Below, piece by piece: positions 9,192-16,443 of a stretch of 64,000 nucleotides of DNA. Where the stretch lies: contig FOBR01000002.1 of NCBI GenBank assembly GCA_900109895.1, positions 124,001 to 188,000 of the forward strand. The letters are read 5' to 3'. How positions within the stretch are numbered: position 1 is the stretch's first letter; each line of letters starts with the position of its first letter. Below the pieces are notes generated by a model. That model was given only the letters and a program-made list of their open reading frames with translations, did not search any database and had not been told where the DNA came from. The position numbers were made by a program, and so were the translations under genes. This DNA is from a bacterium A37T11 (GTDB lineage: Bacteria > Bacteroidota > Bacteroidia > Sphingobacteriales > Sphingobacteriaceae).

Positions 9192-10481
9192 ATGGTAATG
9201 ATGAAAAAATTAGTTTTGCTGTTAATGGTATCACTTGCTGCCCAACCTGTGTTTTGTCAGCAGGAAAAGGCACTGCACGTAGGTGATCAGATGCCAAATT
9301 TTACCTTTCCAACAGTGATGAATGGTCCTAAAAAGACGATCCCTCTAAACAGTTTAAATGGAAAACTAGTCCTATTGGATTTTTGGTTCAGCGGTTGTGG
9401 TGGATGTATACGTCTTATGCCTCATATGCAGGAACTCCAAAATCATTTTGGAAATAAGATTCAGATAATTTTGGTCAATAGTTTAAAAAGCGATAATGAA
9501 ACCAAAATTGATGGAATTTTACAACGGGTAAAAAAGGATACTGGAGTGTCCATTCGCTTGCCTGTTACCGTTTATGATTCTACCATAAATCAATTTTTTC
9601 CTGCCAAAGGCTATCCACACGAAGTGATCCTGGCACCCAATGGGAAAATTATAGCCATCACAGGTGCTGAAAGTATTACCCAAGAAAATATTCAATCGCT
9701 GTTGGATGGGAAACAAGTTGCTATGCCTTTAAAATACGATTTTTGGAACCGGAATGTCCCGGAAGTTTCCACATTTAATACCACGAGTACGCAAGGCATT
9801 TTAACCTCTTCATCCATTACCAAGCTTCCTATTGGGGCTGAAGGTGGATCCAACCCAAAATATGATGAAAACAATAAGCAGATAGGTAGCAGGATTTCTT
9901 TTCACATACCTGAAGCCTATCAAATGGTTTACCCGGCTATTTTTAAAAATGAACCACTGGTGTTATTTGAGGGTATAGACTCCGTGAATAGCCTTCATCA
10001 GGTATATGTGTATGATTATATAGACCAGACACAAGCGTTCCTAGAAAACAGATGGCTTACTAGCCTACGGCAGGATTTGGACAAAACTTTTGGCTATTCC
10101 CTGAAAAAGGTAAGAAAACTGGTGCCCTGCCTGATAGTAAGGACGAATGCCAAAATAGCAAATAGCTATACCAAATATTCAGAGGGGGCAGACAACCTTC
10201 CTTCAATTAGTAAAAATTACCGGGTAGCTGTATATGTACATAACCGGGATTTATCCAATATTATCCCTTATTTTCCTTTAAAGTTTTTTGGCGCCCAAAA
10301 ACTCATTGATAAGACAACCGATAAAAATCCCATTGATCTGGAATTCCCGCTGGGCTTTGATTTTCGCAACACGGCCCATTTTATGGAATTTATGCATGAA
10401 AAAGGTATTGACCTTTCGGTTGAAAAGAGGGAAGTTGATTGCGTGGTTATCTTGTGCTCCTCTAGCGCCAATTTGTTATAA
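9192..10481 (+). CDS. Secreted TlpA-like thioredoxin-fold protein with C-terminal extension
   Basis: A 429-residue protein with an N-terminal signal peptide (ending near VFCQ, residue 23) and an AhpC/TSA-thioredoxin fold at about residues 28-170. The active site is FSGCGGC (Cys69 and Cys72), without the usual Trp before the first Cys. The C-terminal half (about 200-425) resembles DUF3738-type repeats, with PIDLEFPLGFD and an ending EKREVDCVVILCSS. It should act in the periplasm or be surface-exposed as a thiol oxidoreductase. It starts 10 bp after susD and so belongs to the sigma/FecR/SusCD operon. A protein of the same architecture precedes the second susC at 22381-23580. Confidence 0.82.
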   Translation: MVMMKKLVLLLMVSLAAQPVFCQQEKALHVGDQMPNFTFPTVMNGPKKTIPLNSLNGKLVLLDFWFSGCGGCIRLMPHMQELQNHFGNKIQIILVNSLKSDNETKIDGILQRVKKDTGVSIRLPVTVYDSTINQFFPAKGYPHEVILAPNGKIIAITGAESITQENIQSLLDGKQVAMPLKYDFWNRNVPEVSTFNTTSTQGILTSSSITKLPIGAEGGSNPKYDENNKQIGSRISFHIPEAYQMVYPAIFKNEPLVLFEGIDSVNSLHQVYVYDYIDQTQAFLENRWLTSLRQDLDKTFGYSLKKVRKLVPCLIVRTNAKIANSYTKYSEGADNLPSISKNYRVAVYVHNRDLSNIIPYFPLKFFGAQKLIDKTTDKNPIDLEFPLGFDFRNTAHFMEFMHEKGIDLSVEKREVDCVVILCSSSANLL

Positions 10482-10514
10482 TAACAATTCAAACCTCATT
10501 AACATCACTAACAA

Positions 10515-11627
10515 ATGAAAACCCTAGCTTACGAACTCGACTTTCTGGAACAGCAACTAGCGCTTTCCATTTCCGGTAAATTGGAGCAACCCCTTGAACT
10601 CGTCTTAAAAGAGGAGCTCAACCGCTTGCCCAAAGCTTTTCTCCACGCCGTGCCCGGCCAACACAAAAAAATACTCAAAGCCTATTTTGGGTTACACTAT
10701 CACCGTTTAAGGCACTGGTCAGACCAGCTGTTTAAGCAGAAAAACCCGGTTTTGGCGCTCATAGAAGAGTTGGATACCCTCCTGCAGTTTATGGAGGACC
10801 ATTTGGCGGATTACCTGCCAAAAATGAAGGCCTTGCCTCGCTACCGAGCGAGCGCCTTGCTAATAAACGTAAAGGAACAAGCCGAAATCCTCCAGCTCCA
10901 GCTGGTAGAAAAAGGAGTAGATGACCGTTTAATGCTGGTCATCACCGACTCGATCACCTTTCGCGGGCAATCGTCCAAAAAGATCAGCAAACGAAGGTTT
11001 AGTTATGCCGCTCGGCTGGCCGAACGGATCGGCTATGCCCTGGAAGCGGACGCTACTCCCGAAAAATGGCAAGAAAAATTGATCAGCCTATTGATGGAGG
11101 CTAACCTGAATGGTACCGCTTTTTACCACTATATGCTTGCTTACACCAAGGCCGGGCTAAACCGCGACCTCCCCTTATATGACCAGCAGCGCTATTACTT
11201 ACTGCAACAGCAGGAGGTCATGGCCTATGCCGATGAAGGGAAAAAGGGGTATAAGTCCGGTAAACCACCTATTGCCGTACAGCTCTACCGGGCGTTTGAC
11301 TACGAGTTGGCCACCCTGCGACGCCTGGAAAAGATCAGCAACCGCCTGGAAAATAAAGTAGACCCCATCTACCTGTTCCGCACGTGCCTATCAGCCCGGC
11401 AATTTGCCATGTTTGTGCGGATACTGATCAATGTAGGCATTATCCTGGTGGATGAACCCCAGCGCCTGTTTGATTTTGTCTGCCGCCATTTCCGGAGTAT
11501 AGGTACCGAAAAAATGTCTGCCGAGAACTTCAAAAAGAACTCTTATAAAAAACTGGCCAGGGATGTGGAAAGGGTGGAAGAGGTTATTGAGGAAATGGCG
11601 GAGGAAAGCGTGAGGCTGAAAGCGTAG
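10515..11627 (+). CDS. rteC: RteC-family regulator
   Basis: A 370-residue protein whose whole length fits the RteC family, with the C-terminal signature DEPQRLFDFVCRHFRSIGTEKMS at about residues 315-340. RteC of the Bacteroides element CTnDOT activates excision and transfer genes. Homologues are common in accessory regions of Sphingobacteria. It starts 33 bp after the TlpA-like gene and no terminator is obvious between them, but it marks a change from metabolic to accessory genes. No integrase, excisionase or transfer gene is visible nearby, so a complete conjugative element is not present here. Confidence 0.75.
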   Translation: MKTLAYELDFLEQQLALSISGKLEQPLELVLKEELNRLPKAFLHAVPGQHKKILKAYFGLHYHRLRHWSDQLFKQKNPVLALIEELDTLLQFMEDHLADYLPKMKALPRYRASALLINVKEQAEILQLQLVEKGVDDRLMLVITDSITFRGQSSKKISKRRFSYAARLAERIGYALEADATPEKWQEKLISLLMEANLNGTAFYHYMLAYTKAGLNRDLPLYDQQRYYLLQQQEVMAYADEGKKGYKSGKPPIAVQLYRAFDYELATLRRLEKISNRLENKVDPIYLFRTCLSARQFAMFVRILINVGIILVDEPQRLFDFVCRHFRSIGTEKMSAENFKKNSYKKLARDVERVEEVIEEMAEESVRLKA

Positions 11628-11664
11628 ATGGCATAGTTTGTTGATGGTATAGTTACTAAAATAC

Positions 11665-12150
11665 TTATTTGTTTTGGTAGTCACGATCGTTTAATTTCCG
11701 GAAAGCGTGTAATATTGAGTCAAAGTTGGAATTTTGGCGATGTAATAAAATACTATTATAAATGCCCATATCTTCTATCACAGCTATTCCATCTTCTTTA
11801 AAGATACTTCCATCATTATATTTCCAAAACCAAAAATCAAACTTTCTTTTTCTGGCCAATTGACGACTGTCCATACTATCGCAGATATAAATCGCAACAT
11901 TATCTATTTCTTCGAAAAAAAGTCTCAATACTTCGCTAACCGTTACTCTGATTCGTTCATCTTGAAGTGCATTCTTAATATCACCATCCACAACATCTAT
12001 ATTTAAGGTAAATACATAGCTTGCAATTAAGGGATTCTCCTCAAACATATTACTATAATCAAGAAAATAGATAAGGTAAGTAATTCCCTGATCCGTTACT
12101 AACTGGTAGGTTAACTTATCCTTTTCTTCTAAGAGATAAGGGAGTTGCAA
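11665..12150 (-). CDS. DUF6169-family protein
   Basis: A 161-residue protein resembling DUF6169, with the telling motif NVAIYICDSMDSRQLARKRK at about residues 93-112 and the ending FDSILHAFRKLN. The function of the family is unknown. The frame shown begins with TTG at 12150. It overlaps the preceding small gene (12116-12289) by 35 bases in another frame, which suggests translational coupling. Base composition is more AT-rich than that of the neighbours, in line with a transferred gene. Confidence 0.7.
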   Translation of the reverse strand: MQLPYLLEEKDKLTYQLVTDQGITYLIYFLDYSNMFEENPLIASYVFTLNIDVVDGDIKNALQDERIRVTVSEVLRLFFEEIDNVAIYICDSMDSRQLARKRKFDFWFWKYNDGSIFKEDGIAVIEDMGIYNSILLHRQNSNFDSILHAFRKLNDRDYQNK

Positions 12151-12289
12151 AGTTATATTGATCTTTTAGGTCGGTTAATTTTCCACCATTTTTTAAATGG
12201 TTATGAATAGCTTTTTTATCCTCAAGCATTTTCTTGAAGATGTAAGCCCCCTTTGAATTAAGAGGTGTGTGTTTTGACTTACTATTCAT
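12116..12289 (-). CDS. Small basic protein overlapping the DUF6169 gene
   Basis: ATG at 12289 opens a 57-residue frame: MNSKSKHTPLNSKGAYIFKK, then a LEDKKAIHNHLKNGGKLTDL helix pair, then YNFATPLSLRRKG. It is too short for usual ORF listings but reads like a conserved Bacteroidetes small-protein type, with a (D)KKAIHxHLxxGGKLxxL core, placed directly before a partner gene. Its 3' end overlaps the DUF6169 frame by 35 bases. A TATCTTTG element on the same strand (12302-12295) lies only five bases before the ATG, so the mRNA may be nearly leaderless. The function is unknown; a two-gene toxin-antitoxin-like unit is one possibility. Confidence 0.55.
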   Translation of the reverse strand: MNSKSKHTPLNSKGAYIFKKMLEDKKAIHNHLKNGGKLTDLKDQYNFATPLSLRRKG

Positions 12290-12294
12290 GTTTA

Positions 12295-12302
12295 CAAAGA
12301 TA
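12295..12302 (-). promoter_or_regulatory. Candidate -7 promoter element for the small gene/DUF6169 pair
   Basis: TATCTTTG matches the Bacteroidetes -7 consensus TAnnTTTG. The expected start of transcription falls at or next to the ATG at 12289. No clear TTG at -33 was seen. Confidence 0.4.
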
Positions 12303-12377
12303 CTAATTCATGTATAGAAATAAAATAATTTTTTAACTTTTATTTTTTTAAATTCCCTCTCAGATTTAATTTGTCCA

Positions 12378-12408
12378 TTGGTGCTATTAACAAAAACTAT
12401 TATATTTG
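12378..12408 (+). promoter_or_regulatory. Bacteroidetes-type promoter for the gene at 12433
   Basis: TTG at 12378-12380, a 20-base spacer and TATATTTG at 12401-12408 match the -33/-7 layout. Transcription would begin near 12415, giving a short leader of about 18 bases. Confidence 0.55.
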
Positions 12409-12432
12409 CCTTAGTCTTAACAGCAGTGATAT

Positions 12433-12723
12433 ATGAACGTAATTTACAATGAAAACTTCGGTCAGGAAGACCATGAATCTTTTCTGGATGAGCCTATCCG
12501 GGATTTGGTGTTAGCGAGTGAAACGTTTAAGCTCCGTGCTGCGCTGATGGGCTATAAAACCATCCGGGAAATACTTAATACCGATAAAGCCATTTACCAA
12601 AACCAGGAAGATTATACCCAAAACTGGTTTAATGAGCTTATATTCATCCTTCACCTCAAAAAACGACCTGACCTGGTTGAAAAAATAAATTCCAGGTTTG
12701 ATGAACGGCATTTGTGGAATTAA
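12433..12723 (+). CDS. Alpha-CTD-like small protein (paralogue 1)
   Basis: A 96-residue protein whose core (PIRDLVLASETFKLRAALMG, then YKTIREIL, then FNELIFILHL) resembles the C-terminal domain of RNA polymerase alpha, in which one helix and a helix-hairpin-helix bind DNA or activators. It is related to the convergent gene at 12763-12993: both share PI(R/Q)-L, the LRxxLxG(Y/F)KTIREI block and a W(F/V)NELL-like end. No catalytic motif is visible. A regulatory or decoy role at promoters is an inference from the fold resemblance only. Confidence 0.55.
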   Translation: MNVIYNENFGQEDHESFLDEPIRDLVLASETFKLRAALMGYKTIREILNTDKAIYQNQEDYTQNWFNELIFILHLKKRPDLVEKINSRFDERHLWN

Positions 12724-12729
12724 GGTATC

Positions 12730-12757
12730 CATCATCCATCATCTATAATTCATCATT
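12730..12757. repeat. 28-bp repeat between the convergent genes, copy 1
   Basis: CATCATCCATCAT-c-TATAATTCATCATT recurs at 49943-49970 with one mismatch, also directly after a gene (fbaA). Here it sits in the 39-bp gap between two convergent genes. Confidence 0.6.
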
Positions 12758-12762
12758 AAAAA

Positions 12763-12993
12763 TCAGTCGTCCATTAAATACAGCAAATCATACGGCTGCA
12801 ATAAACCCAGCAGCTCATTGACCCAGCCATAGCTGAAGTCCTTGTGCCGGTAGAGTTTACCTTTGGGGTATTTGGTAATCTCACGGATGGTTTTAAACCC
12901 TAATAATTTAGAGCGCAGGATAAATTCTTCGCTCACGTCCAGCTCCTGGATGGGGCGGTCCAATAATGGATGGTTTGGGGGCGGTTTGCTCAT
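12763..12993 (-). CDS. Alpha-CTD-like small protein (paralogue 2)
   Basis: A 76-residue protein with RPIQELDVSEEFILRSKLLG, FKTIREITKY and YGWVNELLGLL, close to the convergent paralogue at 12433-12723 and resembling the alpha-CTD fold (helix, then HhH with a KTIREI core). It is shorter than its neighbour and ends in LMDD. The two genes face each other with a 39-bp gap. An inverted duplication of one gene followed by divergence would explain the layout. Confidence 0.5.
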   Translation of the reverse strand: MSKPPPNHPLLDRPIQELDVSEEFILRSKLLGFKTIREITKYPKGKLYRHKDFSYGWVNELLGLLQPYDLLYLMDD

Positions 12994-13154
12994 GGATCCC
13001 GTTTTCTGTATGTAATACCTTTACCTCCCAAATATACCGAATAATGCTTTTAATAATCAAGGTTTTATACAACTTATTTTTCCTTTTTTTTGTTTTTGGC
13101 CAGGCGAACCAAAAGTCGTCCTTTTAAGCCACGTAAAGGCTTATTTTTACAGGC

Positions 13155-13799
13155 ATGAAAAGACATGCTACTTACGCGGGAGCCTATTCCTTTCGGAGGG
13201 CCACCCATGAAGAGATTGAATGGGTCATGAACTGCCTGGGGATAACGGGTTGGGCAGATGCGGCCCTGGTACAGCAACTGCAGCAAGGCCTGCTGGTACA
13301 GGAATTGCCGGCCTATTGCCTGCTGCTGGCCGAAGGTGATATACCGATGCGGGTTTACTTCTTTTTATCGGGCGCTTTTTTGATCCTATCGCCACCAAAT
13401 AGTGCCGGTGAGCAGCGTACGCGCTGGATGGAAAAGGCCAGCGGATTGATCTTAACGCTCAATGTATTTGCCCAGCAACCCTCGCCCGAAACGCTGATGA
13501 CCAGTGACAACAGCCTGGTGATCTCCATGACTACACTGCTGTTTTTTCACTTATTGGAGTATCCTGCCATCAGCATGGCCATCCATCAGTGGCGGGAAGC
13601 ACAGCTGGTACAGCGGGAGCAGGAGCGGGATGACCTTCACCTGCAGCCAGCCTTTGACAAGATGTTGTACCTGATCCGGAAATTGCCGGATGCTTTTTTC
13701 CAAAGCAACCACCTCACAGGCGGTTACCTCGATCTGGGACATGATACGGTGGGCCATCTGAAGGGTGCTGTGACCAAAAAAGCCATGAAAAACAAATGA
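13155..13799 (+). CDS. CRP/FNR-like cyclic-nucleotide-binding-fold protein
   Basis: A 214-residue protein. Residues 45-80 contain the beta-roll pattern of CRP-family sensors (YCLLLAEGDIPMRVYFFLSG, then AFLIL), and residues 85-140 could complete it. The C-terminal part is helical but shows no convincing HTH, unlike typical CRP regulators. It may bind a ligand or partner and not DNA. It stands alone in a 160-bp upstream and 116-bp downstream gap, between the alpha-CTD-like pair and an HTH gene, in a run of regulator-like genes that follows rteC. Confidence 0.5.
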   Translation: MKRHATYAGAYSFRRATHEEIEWVMNCLGITGWADAALVQQLQQGLLVQELPAYCLLLAEGDIPMRVYFFLSGAFLILSPPNSAGEQRTRWMEKASGLILTLNVFAQQPSPETLMTSDNSLVISMTTLLFFHLLEYPAISMAIHQWREAQLVQREQERDDLHLQPAFDKMLYLIRKLPDAFFQSNHLTGGYLDLGHDTVGHLKGAVTKKAMKNK

Positions 13800-13870
13800 T
13801 TCGTGCTTAATAGCATGGTAGGTGTTTGATATTCAAGTTAATTAGCATGGTTTAATTATTTATATTGCTG

Positions 13871-13878
13871 TATATTTG
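13871..13878 (+). promoter_or_regulatory. Candidate -7 element for the HTH gene at 13916
   Basis: TATATTTG fits TAnnTTTG, 37 bases before the ATG. No clear -33 TTG at the right distance was found. Confidence 0.3.
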
Positions 13879-13915
13879 GTAGTTATTAATTATTTATTCA
13901 TTTAAACAGTGTTAC

Positions 13916-14272
13916 ATGATGTCAATTAACGCAAGCATTATCCAACAGTTGCTCGTAGAGGTTCGCGAGATACGCATCCTCATCCGTGAGCACTACGTGC
14001 CACAACCCCTGCGGGAAATCAAGATTCCCCAGCATGCTGACCCTTCCTGGGTTATGCAGCAACTGGGCATTAGCCGCACCACCTTTTATGAAAAGGTGCG
14101 CAACATCCTTTTACATCCAACGCTCCGCATCGGCAACCGCGATTACTACGACCGCCAGGAAGTCTATCAGCTGTTGCAGCGCCGCAAAGAAGATCGCTTT
14201 ACGTACAAAATGATGTCCGTAAAAGCCATGGAGGAGCGCCTCCGGGAGGAAGAATCAAGGGCTTCAGCCTAA
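13916..14272 (+). CDS. Helix-turn-helix DNA-binding protein, excisionase/MerR-like
   Basis: A 118-residue protein with a short N-terminal amphipathic helix (SIIQQLLVEVREIRILIREH) and a winged-HTH-like centre at about residues 45-85 (PSWVMQQLGISRTTFYEKV, then IGNRDYYDRQEVYQLL), as in MerR/excisionase-type proteins that accompany mobile elements in Bacteroidota. The C-terminal tail is highly charged. A start at the first of two ATG codons (13916 or 13919) is arbitrary. A strong terminator follows at 14300. It may regulate or help excise a mobile element, but no recombinase is present in the window. Confidence 0.65.
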   Translation: MMSINASIIQQLLVEVREIRILIREHYVPQPLREIKIPQHADPSWVMQQLGISRTTFYEKVRNILLHPTLRIGNRDYYDRQEVYQLLQRRKEDRFTYKMMSVKAMEERLREEESRASA

Positions 14273-14299
14273 AAATTTGCCGTTTTGTAGTACCCATTT

Positions 14300-14330
14300 G
14301 CCCCAACCTGATACCAGGCCGGGGCATTTT
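14300..14330 (+). terminator. Rho-independent terminator after the HTH gene
   Basis: GCCCCAACCTG and CCAGGCCGGGGC form a GC-rich hairpin followed by ATTTTGG. Confidence 0.65.
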
Positions 14331-14793
14331 GGTTTTTGGGAATGCAGATTGTATGGATGGGATAGTGATTTTTGATTGATTTATTGTTTTTTGTATAGCT
14401 GGATGCTGTTCCCATCGTCGGGCTTATGGCATTTTAGGACCACATTTGGGCCGCTATTTTTGAAACGGAATAAATTGGATCTAGTTTGGAAAGCCTTGGT
14501 ATTATGTTGGCTTTGAGTTGTGCACAATAGACAAAAAGCCCATAAGTTCTAAGCCAACTTGATAGCGATACGATATAAGCATGGCCATTTGTACCACTTA
14601 ATCTGCTAGTATTGATAGAAACTGAAACCAATTAGCCGTAACAATAAACGTGAAAACTGGTACGCAGCATCCTACTTTGTATTAAAAACTGTTTGCATTT
14701 GTTCATTGATTTTCAATAACTTAATATCGTACTTACCTTTGCACTACCCAATCAAACAAAGGGATTTTAAGGTTCATATAACAAACAAAAGCA
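14331..14793. other. Intergenic stretch without a recognisable gene
   Basis: No supported coding frame is seen on either strand. The frames present are short and carry no motif. The right end holds a candidate -7 element (TACCTTTG, 14734-14741) for the next gene. Confidence 0.5.
14734..14741 (+). promoter_or_regulatory. Candidate -7 element for the lysis-like cassette
   Basis: TACCTTTG matches TAnnTTTG and lies 53 bases before the ATG at 14794. A TTG at 14706 is a little too far upstream (25-base spacer) to count as a good -33. Confidence 0.4.
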
Positions 14794-15168
14794 ATGGTAA
14801 CCACACAATTTATCAAACTCCTGCCGGAGGATGTGCCGGCAGTAAAAGAATGGCCGCAATGGCTGCGAAAGTTTCCCTGGATGATCGGCTGGCTTCCGGT
14901 CTTTATGCTGGTTTATCTGTGGTCGGGCCCCCTGCTGCGCTATTGGGATGCAACGGTATCCGTACCCGATGTGGGCACACTGGTATTCCTGCCGCTGGCA
15001 GCATTTTTCGGCCTGTCTTTTTATGGCTTAGCCTGGGTGCTTAGCCAGCAGCTCATTCCCGTTCACGTTAACCAACTAACCCCATGGCAACAATGCATGC
15101 ATTACACCACTACGTTTTTCTTATGCTTCTTTGGTTTTATCCTGGTACTGGCCGTGATGCTATCCTGA
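14794..15168 (+). CDS. Small three-TM membrane protein, holin-like
   Basis: A 124-residue protein with three predicted membrane segments (about residues 29-48, 64-88 and 106-123) and a short charged N-terminus, the layout of class I holins. Its stop overlaps the start of the next gene (TGATG at 15166-15170), a cysteine peptidoglycan-hydrolase-like protein. No sequence family is recognised. Holin is inferred from topology, size and the coupled hydrolase; a simple small membrane protein cannot be excluded. It is the first gene of a four-gene run (14794-16923) with no phage head or tail genes around it. Confidence 0.5.
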   Translation: MVTTQFIKLLPEDVPAVKEWPQWLRKFPWMIGWLPVFMLVYLWSGPLLRYWDATVSVPDVGTLVFLPLAAFFGLSFYGLAWVLSQQLIPVHVNQLTPWQQCMHYTTTFFLCFFGFILVLAVMLS

Positions 15169-15680
15169 TGAAAAACCTTGCGTCTCCGTCCAATCGCCAA
15201 ACCCTCCGCATCCTCTATACTGCCGAACTCGGCGTGCGAGAAGCCACAGGCCTTAATGACGGGCCGAGGGTAGAGGAATACCAGCACTATTGCGGGGTAG
15301 GCAAGGGCAGCAATTGGTGCAGTGCCTTCGTATGCTGGTGCCTAGGCCAGACCAGGCTGGCAAACCCCAAGAACCCCTGGGCCCCGGCTTTGTTTCCCGC
15401 AAAAAGAATAGTTTGGAACAGAAACCCACTTCCCGAAAAGAAGTTGTATGCTATGCAGGAACGTACAACTTATAACGTACAACGTAAAACTCCTTTACCA
15501 GGAGACGTATTCGGCCTCTATTTCCCCGAACTGAAACGCATCGGCCACTGTGGTTTCATTGACCAATGCGACGGCAAATGGATAACTACGGTTGAAGGCA
15601 ACAGCAACAACGCCGTGATCCGCAAACGGCGACTGGTATCCACCATTTATCAAATAGCGAACTGGGTAGACCCTATGTAA
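15168..15680 (+). CDS. CHAP/NlpC-like cysteine peptidoglycan hydrolase (TIGR02594 type)
   Basis: A 170-residue protein with the catalytic cysteine motif NWCSAFVCWCLGQ at about residues 46-58 and a later GHCGFIDQC block at about 127-135 supplying the histidine, as in TIGR02594-type amidases/endopeptidases found in phages and phage-like islands. It has no signal peptide, as expected for an endolysin released by a holin. The start at 15168 is preferred because it overlaps the previous stop by one base. Residues 98-112 (YAMQERTTYNVQRKT) look inserted before PLPGDVFGL; the DNA there contains a direct repeat of ACGTACAAC (15461 and 15475). Confidence 0.7.
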   Translation: MKNLASPSNRQTLRILYTAELGVREATGLNDGPRVEEYQHYCGVGKGSNWCSAFVCWCLGQTRLANPKNPWAPALFPAKRIVWNRNPLPEKKLYAMQERTTYNVQRKTPLPGDVFGLYFPELKRIGHCGFIDQCDGKWITTVEGNSNNAVIRKRRLVSTIYQIANWVDPM

Positions 15681-15734
15681 TGTTAACCAGTAACTTTTAC
15701 TTTTTCCTTTAACTATTTAATATTTCCTTAAACA

Positions 15735-16367
15735 ATGGCAAACCGAATAGCCCAAGGTGGCTTTAAACAATTCAGAGACAACGACCTGTTAAACCAAGGC
15801 GGGACGATCGTGACGGCAATGACCGGCAATGCGAATTTTCCGAACCCGGTACCGGCACTGGCCGATGTACAGGCCGCAGTGGAAGATTTCCGGGTTAAAC
15901 TGGAGGCCTCCAGCCGAAAGGGCAGCCCACTGGAGACGGCCTTAAAGAACGAAAGTCGGGAGGCATTGGTGAAATTATTAAAACAACTGGCGTTTTACGT
16001 CAATACCGTAGCCGACGGATCCCTGTCATTGGTACTCAGCTCAGGTTTCCCGGTCACTTCACTGCCATCTAAACCAAGCGTGCCACCCATCCCCACTCGC
16101 ATTAAACTTAGTGACTGGATTCAAAGTGGGCAGGTAAGGCTTAATTTTGACTCCATGCCCGGAGCGTGGATGTATGAGTACACCTTTACGAAAGATCTGG
16201 ACGAACAGGGCACGCCCATCTATAGTAATTCCTTTACCACCACCAAAAGCAGCGGCAACGTCCTGGCGCCGCTCATGCCAGGACTAACTTACTACATCAA
16301 GGTAAGGTCCAGGAATGGGCAGGGGGTGAGTGACTGGACTACGCCCGAGAGCATTATCGCCAGGTAA
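15735..16367 (+). CDS. Fibronectin type III protein without signal peptide (copy 1)
   Basis: A 210-residue protein with a helical N-terminal half (FRDNDLLNQGGTIVTAM, then VEDFRVKLEASSRKGSP) and one FnIII-like domain at about residues 120-208, ending GLTYYIKVRSRNGQGVSDW. There is no export signal. It is clearly related along its whole length to the protein at 37159-37788 (shared ASRKGSP, LLKQ(L/V)AFYVN, (I/V)IPGL-Y-(I/V)-VR-RNG). Its place behind a hydrolase gene here, and behind DUF5675 in the other copy, suggests a function tied to phage-like or cell-wall proteins. Virion decoration or binding to a surface polysaccharide are guesses. Confidence 0.7.
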   Translation: MANRIAQGGFKQFRDNDLLNQGGTIVTAMTGNANFPNPVPALADVQAAVEDFRVKLEASSRKGSPLETALKNESREALVKLLKQLAFYVNTVADGSLSLVLSSGFPVTSLPSKPSVPPIPTRIKLSDWIQSGQVRLNFDSMPGAWMYEYTFTKDLDEQGTPIYSNSFTTTKSSGNVLAPLMPGLTYYIKVRSRNGQGVSDWTTPESIIAR

Positions 16368-16443
16368 GAGGTTAAAAATGGTTCTCCTCCGGGCTGCTAG
16401 GACCGTGGCCCGGAGGGAATACCTATTTACTAAAATTGAATGC

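Noticed and set aside
14434-14631. 65-codon minus-strand frame in the gap before the lysis-like cassette
   Set aside because: No motif, no promoter, unusual composition; treated as non-coding.
16330-16443. N-terminal extension of the spanin-like lipoprotein
   Set aside because: The upstream ATG lies in the FnIII gene and the extension would bury the lipoprotein signal.
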